64,000 nt of DNA from Nostoc edaphicum CCNP1411. Its GTDB lineage: Bacteria; Cyanobacteriota; Cyanobacteriia; Cyanobacteriales; Nostocaceae. Under the pieces are notes generated by a model. The model made no database searches, had not been told where the DNA came from, and worked only from the letters and a program-made list of their open reading frames with translations. Below, piece after piece: positions 1-8,415 of the stretch (within the stretch, counting starts at the first letter, position 1; every line of letters begins with the position of its first letter). The position numbers were made by a program, and so were the translations under genes. Location: assembly GCF_014023275.1 (NCBI RefSeq), contig NZ_CP054698.1:6719001-6783000 (forward strand), in the 5' to 3' direction.

Positions 1-408
1 CCTAAAGGCATCCATAACTTCGCGACGAAAGTGAGGCCAATTGTCTAAATCGTGCCAGTACATCCACAGCACCGCAGTTTGATCAACGTGGGCGTAAGCC
101 TGGAGTGTGAATGGTGATTGAGCAACAATTTCAAATGGCTGTCCCGCTCCCACAAAACCCAAGAACGCTTCTTCTGGAGTTCTGTTGATTCGTCGAGACG
201 TTAGCTGACTAGCAGTCGCACTAACTTGTGCGGTTCCTACCATACGGATCGCACCCCTTTGCACCAAATACAGCAATCCAGGCCGGGCTGGAATGCGCTC
301 ATCTTTGCTAAAGGTGCGGCAGCGGTAGTGTTCTTGAGCCCAGTCAAGAATGCGTTGCCAAGTCAAAAAAGGCCGTGATGCCTCAGAAAAGGAGGATGGA
401 GATTGCAT
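1..408 (-). CDS. Crp/Fnr-like cyclic-nucleotide-binding-domain regulator, C-terminus outside the window
   Basis: A reading frame opens at an ATG at 408 and stays open for 136 codons to the window edge. The visible part has the layout of a cNMP-binding beta-roll seen in cyanobacterial Crp/Fnr-type regulators: an early effector-domain strand (RPGLLYLVQRGAIRM), a middle segment with EEAFLGFVGAGQPFEI, and a late segment (QAYAHVDQTAVLWMYW). A C-terminal helix-turn-helix would lie outside. It could be a stand-alone effector domain. The family is inferred from this layout only and no ligand can be assigned. Confidence 0.6.
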   Translation of the reverse strand, partial: MQSPSSFSEASRPFLTWQRILDWAQEHYRCRTFSKDERIPARPGLLYLVQRGAIRMVGTAQVSATASQLTSRRINRTPEEAFLGFVGAGQPFEIVAQSPFTLQAYAHVDQTAVLWMYWHDLDNWPHFRREVMDAFR

Positions 409-720
409 AGGTAACAAAGAGCGTTCGGCTGAAGACAAAGACGTAAATAAAAGGGTGCAAGGAGTGTCTTTGTGTTGGCGAGGCAGGCTTAACGCCTAAC
501 AGCGCCAGCCAATCCAAAGAATAGAAAGCAAATTACTCTCTACTCTTTTGTTATACTTCCTACTGTACAATGATGGTAGTAAAGTTTACTTACTATTTAT
601 CGATTATTCATCAAATTTTATCCTCTTCTCATTTTTCTTCATCTAAATTAAATTTATACCGCAAGATAGATGACAGAAATGTAACAAATATATCTTACAT
701 GATGATTTAAGAAATATTAC
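409..720. other. AT-rich intergenic region between divergent genes
   Basis: This stretch separates the minus-strand regulator from the plus-strand DALR-domain gene and probably holds both promoters. It becomes strongly AT-rich after about 530. No hairpin terminator, tRNA or clear protein-coding potential is seen. Confidence 0.4.
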
Positions 721-1713
721 GTGCATTATAAATTACCAGTTAGCAGATATACGTCAATCAAGCAGCTAGTCTACAGTTATCTAATAAAATCACTAAGCAT
801 TGATACTTATAAAGCAGAAAATCAATGCATAAAAGATGAGAAAATTCCTCTACATAAAGGTAGAGATGATCATAGAGTTTTATACACCTCAAGTGTGTCC
901 CTACGACTATCAAAATCTCAGAATCGAAAAGCGATGGAGCTTGCCAGTGCGATCGCCTCAGATATATCAGAGATTTGTGGCGACGTTTTTAGCATCCAAA
1001 CAGTTCCCCCTGGTTGGATACATTTTGAATTAACTCACTCAACCTTAGCGACTTGGTTACAAAGTCTCGCAGTGGGGAGTTCGGGGAAAGAGGGGGAGAT
1101 CGGGGGCAGGGAGCAGGGAGCAGGGGGAGAAATCAATTCAAAATTCAAAATTCAAAATTCAAAATTAAAGAACTTCTGCCTTCTACCTTCTGCCTCCTCC
1201 CTCCTGCCGACGCTTGCGGACTCGCTACCGCTGCGCTATCCTGCCTCCTCAGTGCCCAATTCTTTGTTTGCTGTTCAATATGCTCACGCACGCTGCTGTT
1301 CCCTAGTGCTTTTGGCTCATCGAGAGGGGTTGATTAAACTTAGAGAACCAGTTCCAAATACTAGTTCAGCTTGTTGGGATGTTATCTCTCCTAACCCTCT
1401 ACCTTGGCTTAATTGTGACGGAACACTGCGGTTAAATCACCCAGATGAGCGTCAGCTAATTGGTGAGTTAATACAAGTGATAGACGATATTGAGTGCCCT
1501 GATGTTAACGGTTCTGTAAAATGGGAAAAAGTGGCGCTGAATTTGAGCCAAGCTTTTGAAAAGTTCTGGTCTAATTGCCGGATTTGGGGTGAGGTAAAAA
1601 TTAAATCACCAGAGCTAGCCCAAGCCAGACTCGGATTGCTCATGGCTACTCAGTCAGTATTAAGATTTGTCCTAGAGGAAAACCTGGGTGTTTTTGCGCC
1701 TTTGGAGTTATAA
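721..1713 (+). CDS. DALR anticodon-binding-domain protein (ArgS-like, lacking the catalytic core)
   Basis: A 330-residue protein from a GTG start. The C-terminal ~65 residues (NLSQAFEKFWSNC... AQARLGLLMATQSVLRFVL) look like the DALR anticodon-binding helical bundle of arginyl-tRNA synthetase. The N-terminal half resembles the ArgS N-terminal additional domain. The HIGH and KMSKS catalytic signatures are absent, so it is not a synthetase; proteins of this type occur in cyanobacteria with unknown role. Residues about 121-180 are low-complexity and are encoded by imported repeat DNA (GGGAGCA units, AATTCAAA units and a CTTCTGCC tract) that has kept the frame open. This segment is probably an insertion into an older gene. 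The start is weakly supported because no good Shine-Dalgarno sequence is visible. Confidence 0.6.
   Translation: MHYKLPVSRYTSIKQLVYSYLIKSLSIDTYKAENQCIKDEKIPLHKGRDDHRVLYTSSVSLRLSKSQNRKAMELASAIASDISEICGDVFSIQTVPPGWIHFELTHSTLATWLQSLAVGSSGKEGEIGGREQGAGGEINSKFKIQNSKLKNFCLLPSASSLLPTLADSLPLRYPASSVPNSLFAVQYAHARCCSLVLLAHREGLIKLREPVPNTSSACWDVISPNPLPWLNCDGTLRLNHPDERQLIGELIQVIDDIECPDVNGSVKWEKVALNLSQAFEKFWSNCRIWGEVKIKSPELAQARLGLLMATQSVLRFVLEENLGVFAPLEL
1075..1255. repeat. Repeat DNA inserted in frame inside the DALR-domain gene
   Basis: Three kinds of repetitive DNA follow each other: GGGAGCA-type heptamers, three AATTCAAA-type units, and a pyrimidine-rich CTTCTGCC/CCTCC tract ending in a GACTCGCTACCGCTGCGCTATC element. 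Related motifs occur in intergenic DNA elsewhere in the window, for example near 24420. Here they lie inside an open reading frame without breaking it. Confidence 0.7.
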
Positions 1714-1766
1714 ATCGGTAATGTCGCTTAGGTAAAAATAAAAACTTTAATATAGCTATTGACTCA

Positions 1767-1853
1767 ATGCACCACCTCGGCTACATTAGCAGGTGTGTGA
1801 GGAGCGAACCAGCTAGGGCACCGAGACGAAACACGGCCAGTCGTCGGTGTCCT
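1767..1853 (-). other. Two-hairpin intergenic structure with a CTCCTCACAC core (possible small RNA)
   Basis: On the minus strand a hairpin (1819-1849) is followed by an unpaired stretch containing GCTCCTCACAC (1795-1805) and a second hairpin (1773-1795, CACCT pairing with AGGTG). A single-stranded ACUCCUCACAC flanked by two stem-loops is the hallmark of the cyanobacterial small RNA Yfr1; this copy differs at the first base and lacks a T-run after the second hairpin. The region lies outside all recognised genes, downstream of the HAD gene on the same strand. It may be a Yfr1-like RNA, a decayed copy, or coincidence. Confidence 0.25.
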
Positions 1854-1892
1854 TTCTGATTTATATGGGTTAGGTTTAAAAAAGTGCCCTCA

Positions 1893-2762
1893 CTACAGCA
1901 AAAACTTTTCAATTGCGACTGCTGCCCCATCTTCTTCTACGCTAGGAGCTACCCACCTAGCGATCGCTTGTACTGCTGCTGGTGCGTTGCCCATAGCTAC
2001 ACCAAGTCCAACATACTCCAGCATTTCCACATCATTGAAGTTATCGCCAATGGCCATAACATTGGCTAACTGTAATCCTAATAATTCTTCGGCTAGGTAA
2101 CGTACAGCCGTCCCCTTATTCACAGAGGCGTTCGTTGCTTCAAAAAAGGTAGCAACAGATGTTGTCAGATAAAGTTCAGCGGGTGTGTATTGGCGGCGCA
2201 AATTTCCTAATAGCTTGTCGATTACGTCAGTGTCATCACACAAAGCAAGAATTTTTGTCGGTTCATTCGTTAAGGCTTGACGCAAATCACCCACAGGAAT
2301 CGGCGTAATACCAGAACGTTCTGCATACATTTGGGTTTCTCTGGTTAACTCACGGACGTATAGCTGATCATTGATGTAAAAGTGAACAGATAGAAGCGAT
2401 CGCAACTCAGGCTTTTCAAAATAGTCGAGTAACTGGTGGGCTATTTCCCTGGAAACAACCCAATGACGATGAATTTTTTGGGTGATCGGGTCTTGAATCC
2501 AGGCTCCCTGATAGGCCATTAATGGTAGTGTAGAGCCGATGTCTTGGTGAAAGTGTAAAGCTGAACGATACATTCGACCGGTAGCGATCGCCACTTGAAT
2601 TCCTCGTGCTTGCGCCGCAATAATAGCTTGCTTAACACCTGCACTAATGGTGTTAGAGTGTCCGGCGATCGTGCCATCTATATCCAAAACTAGTAGTTTA
2701 ATGTCTTTTGCAACAGCCTGATGATCGGTAGATGCCAAATGTGTGGCAGATGCTTTCTGCAT
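1893..2762 (-). CDS. Cof-type HAD-superfamily phosphatase
   Basis: A 289-residue HAD hydrolase. The nucleophile motif I is near residue 27 (LVLDIDGTIAG, DxDGT), motif II follows as AIATGR, and motifs III/IV sit near the C-terminus (NKGTAVRYLAEELLG, then AIGDNFNDVEMLEYVG). The large cap between motifs II and III is of the Cof/type IIB kind. Such enzymes dephosphorylate small phosphometabolites such as sugar phosphates or nucleotides in the cytoplasm; the substrate cannot be told from sequence. It stands alone, without operon partners. The N-terminal ~20 residues are poorly conserved in character, so the start could be somewhat further in. Confidence 0.85.
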   Translation of the reverse strand: MQKASATHLASTDHQAVAKDIKLLVLDIDGTIAGHSNTISAGVKQAIIAAQARGIQVAIATGRMYRSALHFHQDIGSTLPLMAYQGAWIQDPITQKIHRHWVVSREIAHQLLDYFEKPELRSLLSVHFYINDQLYVRELTRETQMYAERSGITPIPVGDLRQALTNEPTKILALCDDTDVIDKLLGNLRRQYTPAELYLTTSVATFFEATNASVNKGTAVRYLAEELLGLQLANVMAIGDNFNDVEMLEYVGLGVAMGNAPAAVQAIARWVAPSVEEDGAAVAIEKFLL

Positions 2763-2920
2763 AATTTCCTAGATTTTAAGTTCCAGTAAGAGGTTAACAG
2801 GCTCTAGCGACCAGTGGGGAATAGTAGAAAAAATTGGCTTCTCTAGTCAACCAAATTTCCGTACTGTGAGGATGCTGTGTTAGACAATTAAATTGTTAAA
2901 ATTCTCGCTAATAGACGCAA

Positions 2921-2949
2921 TAAAAAACCCGATTCTCGAAAAAATCGGG
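2921..2949 (-). terminator. Rho-independent terminator of the PEP-CTERM gene
   Basis: A 7-bp inverted repeat, CCCGATT (2928-2934) and AATCGGG (2943-2949), is followed on the minus strand by a run of six T. It lies about 70 bases past the stop of the PEP-CTERM gene. Confidence 0.75.
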
Positions 2950-3017
2950 CATTTTCATTTAAATTAAATAGACTGACTGATAGATGGGATAGGAAAAACC
3001 TACCTATTCAAAAAAAT

Positions 3018-3725
3018 CTATGAATTAGGCATCTTGAGCCAGCTTTTTTTGCGTTGTGACAACAGACAAAGCCCAGCAATTAAACCAACTCCAAGAGTAG
3101 CAGAGGGTTCTGGTACCGATTTCACATCATCATAGTTATAAGTTACTTTGATACCTGCTTTGGCGTATGTATCAACATAGGATCTAATGTTGCCCGATCC
3201 TGTAACTACTGATTCAGCTAGAGCTGTGAACAAAAAGTCTATGTTGCCATTACCAATGAAAGACTGTAAGAATTGCGTATTAGTGGAAGATTGGGTAGCA
3301 GATTGTGTGGCAGTTAAGTTAGAAACAGTCTTTCCAGAGGTGCCACTATAATCAGTGCTCCCATCATATTTAGCGGTTTGGTAACTGTAACTATATTCTG
3401 GATTCAGTGCCAATAAAGACTGATTATTTAGTTGTAAGCTGAATTCACTGGTGAGATTTAATGTCACCAGACTCGCAGTTTGACTCCTGTTTTCAAAACC
3501 TGCATTTCCAAGGATATCGCCAGTAAATTCTATTGTTACACCTTGAAGTGTGCCTAAAGATGAGTCAAACTTTTGGACGCTCAGTGGTGCTTCAATGATA
3601 TCTGTCAATTCGTAATTAATGGAACTACTGTAGGAGAGAGAAGCTGCATTAGCTACTCCAGAAGTCGCAACGATTCCTGCCAAAGTTGTGGCAGCAGCTA
3701 GAGTGTTGAATAGTTTTGTTGTCAT
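3018..3725 (-). CDS. Secreted PEP-CTERM sorting-domain protein
   Basis: From the ATG at 3725 the product has a signal peptide (MTTKLFNTLAAATTLAG... ending near GVANAASL) and, at the C-terminus, the PEP-CTERM tripartite signal: SVPEPSATLGVG, a hydrophobic stretch, then RKK. Proteins of this class are exported and processed or anchored by an exosortase-type system, often in strains making exopolysaccharide. The body is rich in serine, threonine and asparagine with beta-strand character and no enzymatic motif. An in-frame upstream ATG at 3755 would add ten residues ahead of the signal peptide and is less likely. A terminator follows and an 18-bp palindrome lies upstream. Confidence 0.8.
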   Translation of the reverse strand: MTTKLFNTLAAATTLAGIVATSGVANAASLSYSSSINYELTDIIEAPLSVQKFDSSLGTLQGVTIEFTGDILGNAGFENRSQTASLVTLNLTSEFSLQLNNQSLLALNPEYSYSYQTAKYDGSTDYSGTSGKTVSNLTATQSATQSSTNTQFLQSFIGNGNIDFLFTALAESVVTGSGNIRSYVDTYAKAGIKVTYNYDDVKSVPEPSATLGVGLIAGLCLLSQRKKSWLKMPNS

Positions 3726-3816
3726 GATCGGAGATGCTTTTCTGAAACGAATCATTACGGGATTACTAACTTATTTCTAACTCTGAAAATTTGCTTGTAG
3801 TCTTGATAAATACACG

Positions 3817-3834
3817 TAACTTTATGTAAAGTTA
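3817..3834. promoter_or_regulatory. Perfect 18-bp palindrome upstream of the PEP-CTERM gene
   Basis: TAACTTTATGTAAAGTTA is a perfect palindrome about 90 bases upstream of the start at 3725, in an AT-rich region where a promoter is expected. A regulator-binding site is plausible but no family could be assigned. Confidence 0.35.
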
Positions 3835-4004
3835 TTATGTTTAAGTTCCTTCCATAAATAGACTTTTTGATTGGTATATATAAAGTTTTGTTAAGGCAAA
3901 GAGGCTTTGATAGGGTAATATTATGTCGAAAGATTAAGCTAGTTTTTGTTGGTTCCTGAGATGTAAGCTAGGTCACCCTAATTAAACATAAAAGGTTCAG
4001 GAGA

Positions 4005-4040
4005 TAGATCCCCGACTTATCACCAGAAGTCGGGGATCTA
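4005..4040. repeat. Perfect 14-bp stem hairpin (small dispersed repeat type)
   Basis: TAGATCCCCGACTT (4005-4018) and its exact reverse complement (4027-4040) flank an 8-base loop. There is no T-run and it is not next to a gene end, so a small palindromic dispersed repeat is more likely than a terminator. Confidence 0.6.
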
Positions 4041-4276
4041 GTTACTATCTGGTTAGTATGTTTATACTCACGTACTTAATTAGGCTAGTATCGCTGCTAA
4101 AAGTTGGTTCTACTTGGCTTCCGTACTAACGCTATAAATGCGTAGACATTGCTTTGTCTAAAATGATATGTAAGAGCAATTGGTACGTAAAAATTGAGCT
4201 ATTGTCGCCAAAGCCAAGCTAAACGAGCATCTGAAATTGCTAACTATGTGACAAGGCTTCTGGCTAAAATAGGGCT

Positions 4277-7222
4277 ATGTCTGAAACTTTCACTTCTGCA
4301 ACTGCAACACGCCCCACGTTCATCCTCGTAGATGGACACTCCTTGGCTTATCGTTCATACTTTGCTTTCGCCAAAGGGCGAGATGGAGGATTGCGTACCA
4401 AAACGGGGATTCCTACCAGTATATGTTTTGGTTTTGTGAAGTGCCTGTTAGAGGTAATGGCAACACAACAGCCCGAAGCAATGGCGATCGCTTTTGATTT
4501 GGCTGAGGCAACTTTTCGCCACGAAGCTGACGAGACTTATAAAGCCGATCGCCCGGAAACGCCAGAAGACTTCATTCCCGACTTAGAAAACCTGCATGAG
4601 TTGCTGAATGGCTTCAATCTACCCTTTTTCACTGCCCCTGGTTTTGAGGCTGATGATGTTTTAGGAACCTTAGCACAGAGAGTAACTGCTGCTGGGTATA
4701 GGGTAAAGATACTGACTGGCGATCGCGATTTATTTCAACTAATCGACTCTGACAAAGAAATCACTGTTCTGAATTTTAGTCCAGATGCCTTAAAACGCTC
4801 TACAAATAGCATCACGGAATTTGAATCAGAACAAGTAAAAGAGAAGATGGGCGTTTTACCTTCACAAATTGTTGATTTCAAAGCTCTTTGTGGTGATAAA
4901 TCAGATAATATTCCTGGTGTCAAGGGAATTGGGGAAAAAACAGCAGTGCAGCTGCTAAATACCTATGGTTCTCTTGAGAATGTTTATGCTGCGTTAGATG
5001 AAATTAAAGGTGCAACTCAGAAAAAACTGGCAGCGGGTAAAGAAGATGCCGAGAAGTCTCGCTATTTGGCAACCATAGTTTTAGATGTTCCTATAGAATT
5101 TGATTTAGAAGATTGCAAATTAAAAGGCTTTGATACAAGTGTCTTATCACCAATTTTAGAAAAATTAGAGTTCAAGTCTTTTTTAGGCAGGATAAACGAC
5201 CTTCAAAAGCGTTTTGGTGGCAAAGTTGAAGAAAAGCAAGAAGCTAAAACAGACGTAAGCAATTCCAAGTTTATTAACTCAGAATTCAGCGCTGATGAAG
5301 ATAATGATTTGTGGTTTTTCAGTGCTAGTGATACAGCAGCAGTTCCACAACAATCGACTTCCCCAATTACACCACATATCATCAATACCGAAGCTAAATT
5401 AACTGAGTTAGTGAAAATTTTGCAAAAATTCACTAATCCAGAAACACCCGTTGCTTGGGACACTGAAACCACGGATTTAGAACCAAGAGATGCTGAGTTA
5501 GTAGGAATTGGTTGCTGTTGGGGAACGCAACCAGATGAAGTAGCTTATATTCCTGTGGGGCACAAAACTGGGGAAAATTTGCATAAAGATTTGGTGCTAG
5601 AAGTATTACGCCCAATTCTCGAAAGTGCCGATTATCCCAAGGCTTTACAGAATGCCAAATTTGACCGCTTAGTTCTCAGGTGTCAAGGAATTAAATTGGC
5701 GGGAGTGGTGTTTGATCCCATGCTGGCAAGTTACATTTTAAATCCAGATTCAAGTCATAATTTGATGGATTTGTCGCAGCGATATTTGGGATTGATAGCT
5801 AAAAGTTACTTAGATTTAGTTCCTAAAGGTAAAACTATCGCTGATATAGATATTCCCGCCGTCGCAGATTACTGCGGTATGGATGCTTATTCTACCTTTG
5901 GTTTAGTAGCAAAATTGCGTGAGGAACTGGATAACTTTCCAGCTTTGTCTAAGCTATTAGTGGAAGTGGAACAGCCACTAGAAGCGGTTTTAGCCCAAAT
6001 GGAATACACGGGTGTTCGGATTAATTCAGCTTATTTGCAAGAACTTTCGCAGCATTTAGAAACAGAGTTAGCTAGGTTAAAAGAGCAAGCAACTGAAATA
6101 GCTGGGGAAAATTTTAACTTAGGTTCTCCTAAACAATTGAGCCAAATATTGTTTGAAAAGCTGGGGTTAAGCACCAAACATTCTCGTAAAATACAAACGG
6201 GCTTCTCTACAGACGCAGCAACACTAGAAAGACTTCAAGAAGATGATAATACTGGGTTTGTTGAGGCGATCATTGAGTATCGCACTCTATCCAAATTAAA
6301 GTCTACTTATGTTGATGCATTACCTGCATTAGTGCGTCCAGATACGCAGCGGGTGCATACTGATTTTAATCAAGCAGCAACATCAACTGGTAGGTTATCT
6401 TCTTCTAATCCGAATTTACAAAATATTCCTATTCGTACAGCATTTAGTCGCCAAATTCGTAAGGCGTTTTTACCAGAAGCGGGTTGGTTAATGGTGGCTG
6501 CTGATTACTCACAAATTGAATTACGAATATTGGCTCATTTGAGTCAAGAGCCGATATTAGTGCAAGCATATCAGCAAAATGAAGATGTTCACACTGTTAC
6601 CGCGCGATTAGTTTTTGAGAAAGAAAATATAACCTCGGAAGAACGAGGGATGGCAAAAACTATCAATTTTGGCGTGATTTATGGAATGGGTTCTCTCAGG
6701 TTTTCGCGCTCAACTGGGATAGATAAGAACATTGCCAACGAGTTCATTAAGCGGTTTAATGAACGATATCCAAAAGTTTTTGGATATTTGGAGCGAGTCA
6801 AAAAAGAAGCGATCGCTCTGGGTTATGTAGAAACTATTTTCGGTCGCCGTCGTTATTTTGACTTTACTAATAACAGTTTACGCAAATTAAAAGGCAGTAA
6901 CCCAGAAGATATTGATCTGAGCAAGTTGAAGAATTTGGGTGCTTTTGATGCGGGTTTATTACGCTCTGCTGCTAATGCACCAATTCAAGGTTCCAACGCT
7001 GATATTATCAAAATTGCAATGGTAAGATTGCATGAGGTTTTGAAGAACTATCAGGCGCGTTTGTTATTGCAAGTTCACGATGAATTAGTGTTTGAAATTC
7101 CCCCTGATGAGTGGGAAGAATTACAACTGCAAATTAAGTCGGTGATGGAAAATGCAGTCCAGTTGAGTGTGCCTTTGCTGGTGGATGCACGTGTCGGTGA
7201 AAATTGGATGGAGACGAAGTAA
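4277..7222 (+). CDS. polA: DNA polymerase I with 5' nuclease, proofreading and polymerase domains
   Basis: A 981-residue family A polymerase. The N-terminal ~310 residues are the 5'-3' nuclease (FILVDGHSLAYRSYFA, GFEADDVLG, TGDRDLFQL, GDKSDNIPGV). The middle third holds a 3'-5' exonuclease with all three motifs present: DTET (Exo I), NAKFDRL (Exo II) and YCGMDAY (Exo III), so proofreading is likely active. The polymerase motifs are A (VAADYSQIELRILAHLS), B (RGMAKTINFGVIYGMG) and C (LLLQVHDELVFEIP). It replaces RNA primers and fills repair gaps. The ATG start fits the expected N-terminus. The protein is somewhat longer than the E. coli enzyme, with a variable linker near residues 315-370. Confidence 0.97.
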   Translation: MSETFTSATATRPTFILVDGHSLAYRSYFAFAKGRDGGLRTKTGIPTSICFGFVKCLLEVMATQQPEAMAIAFDLAEATFRHEADETYKADRPETPEDFIPDLENLHELLNGFNLPFFTAPGFEADDVLGTLAQRVTAAGYRVKILTGDRDLFQLIDSDKEITVLNFSPDALKRSTNSITEFESEQVKEKMGVLPSQIVDFKALCGDKSDNIPGVKGIGEKTAVQLLNTYGSLENVYAALDEIKGATQKKLAAGKEDAEKSRYLATIVLDVPIEFDLEDCKLKGFDTSVLSPILEKLEFKSFLGRINDLQKRFGGKVEEKQEAKTDVSNSKFINSEFSADEDNDLWFFSASDTAAVPQQSTSPITPHIINTEAKLTELVKILQKFTNPETPVAWDTETTDLEPRDAELVGIGCCWGTQPDEVAYIPVGHKTGENLHKDLVLEVLRPILESADYPKALQNAKFDRLVLRCQGIKLAGVVFDPMLASYILNPDSSHNLMDLSQRYLGLIAKSYLDLVPKGKTIADIDIPAVADYCGMDAYSTFGLVAKLREELDNFPALSKLLVEVEQPLEAVLAQMEYTGVRINSAYLQELSQHLETELARLKEQATEIAGENFNLGSPKQLSQILFEKLGLSTKHSRKIQTGFSTDAATLERLQEDDNTGFVEAIIEYRTLSKLKSTYVDALPALVRPDTQRVHTDFNQAATSTGRLSSSNPNLQNIPIRTAFSRQIRKAFLPEAGWLMVAADYSQIELRILAHLSQEPILVQAYQQNEDVHTVTARLVFEKENITSEERGMAKTINFGVIYGMGSLRFSRSTGIDKNIANEFIKRFNERYPKVFGYLERVKKEAIALGYVETIFGRRRYFDFTNNSLRKLKGSNPEDIDLSKLKNLGAFDAGLLRSAANAPIQGSNADIIKIAMVRLHEVLKNYQARLLLQVHDELVFEIPPDEWEELQLQIKSVMENAVQLSVPLLVDARVGENWMETK

Positions 7223-7343
7223 GTTTAACTTGGGATTGGAAGAATTACATTACTAATTCGTAATTCAACTGATAGCGTCATTCGTAATTACGAATGACGA
7301 ATGCTAATGTTATACCATTCTTACTCATATAAGGAATTTTAAT

Positions 7344-8270
7344 ATGCTTCGTCGCTGGCTCGTATCTACTTTAGCAATTTTGTTGAGTATAGTTTTAGTT
7401 GCTTGCACCACTGCAAATACTCAGCAACCACAAACCAAAGTGGAAAATACCACTGAGGCGACTAACACGAACTCTCAGCAATTACCAAAAGGTTCTGCGA
7501 AAAGAGTGGTTGCTCTTTCTTCTCTATCGGCTGATATTATCTCTCGACTAGATAAAACAAAAATTGTTGGAATCACTGGTAGTAAATTATTTAATAATGA
7601 CTCCAGATTTAAGGATATTCCCCGCGTTAGCGAAGGTCAAAGTCCGCCAAATTTAGAAAAAGTGGTAGCACTCAAACCAGATTTAGTTATTGGTGCTGAA
7701 GGTTTTTCTAATATCCCAATTCAAAGACTTCAGCAACTAGGAATTCCTACTTTGCTCACTAAGGTGAATAGCTGGGAATCTCTAGAAGAAGTTACTAAAA
7801 CACTTGCTAAATCAATTAATGCTGATCCTCAGCCTTTGTTAAATCGTTACAAAACTTTCTTGCCAGAAAAGCCAACTCAGAGTTTTTCTACTCTAGCACT
7901 GGTTAGTCGTCAACCAATTTTAGCGCCGAATAAAAACAGTTGGGCAGGGGATTTGCTAGTAAAATTTCAAGCGAAAAATATAGCAGCAGATTTACAAGGA
8001 AAAAGCCCAGTTGGTGGCTACGTGACGCTTTCGGCTGAGAAGGTTTTAGAAGCAAATCCAGAGGTGATAATTTTAGTTAATCCTCCACAAGGAAATTCTG
8101 AAGTAGCGCTTTTAGATTCTTTGAAAAAGGAACCTTTTTGGCAGCAATTGCAAGCAACTAAAAATAAGAGAGTTTATGTGTTTGATTATTTTGGTCTGGT
8201 GAATCCAGGTAGTATAGATGCAATTGAAAAGGCTTGTGAGCAGCTTAAGCAAGTGTTGTTTGCACCATAG
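7344..8270 (+). CDS. Periplasmic metal/siderophore ABC-transporter binding lipoprotein (BtuF/FecB-like)
   Basis: A 308-residue lipoprotein. The N-terminus has a basic start, a hydrophobic run and a lipobox ending in VLVAC. The mature part has the helical-backbone binding fold of cobalamin/iron-complex binding proteins: RVVALSSLSADIISRL at the start, a DLVIGAEGF segment, and a C-terminal SAEKVLEANPEVIILVNPP segment. It would deliver an iron chelate or cobalamin to an ABC importer, but no permease or ATPase lies next to it. Its neighbours, convergent with it, are FTR1 and other iron-related genes, which favours an iron ligand. This assignment rests on context. Confidence 0.75.
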   Translation: MLRRWLVSTLAILLSIVLVACTTANTQQPQTKVENTTEATNTNSQQLPKGSAKRVVALSSLSADIISRLDKTKIVGITGSKLFNNDSRFKDIPRVSEGQSPPNLEKVVALKPDLVIGAEGFSNIPIQRLQQLGIPTLLTKVNSWESLEEVTKTLAKSINADPQPLLNRYKTFLPEKPTQSFSTLALVSRQPILAPNKNSWAGDLLVKFQAKNIAADLQGKSPVGGYVTLSAEKVLEANPEVIILVNPPQGNSEVALLDSLKKEPFWQQLQATKNKRVYVFDYFGLVNPGSIDAIEKACEQLKQVLFAP

Positions 8271-8363
8271 GGCACTTAGCTCAATAAATATAATTTAAAA
8301 TCTTGTTTTAGGTTCTGTTTTGAAATGCTTGTCATTAGGGGAAGCGGAGCCTCCCAATAGGAA

Positions 8364-8384
8364 TTCCCAGTTAGAGACTGGGAA
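8364..8384. terminator. Hairpin between convergent genes, possible bidirectional terminator
   Basis: TTCCCAGT (8364-8371) pairs with ACTGGGAA (8377-8384) around a 5-base loop. It sits between the stops of the binding lipoprotein (plus) and FTR1 (minus). No T-run follows, so its termination role is uncertain. Confidence 0.4.
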
Positions 8385-8415
8385 CTAGGCAAGAAATATA
8401 AAATTGATTGTGCTT

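Noticed and set aside
4005..4040. Rho-independent terminator ahead of polA
   Set aside because: No T-run on either side and no gene ending nearby; a dispersed palindromic repeat is more likely.
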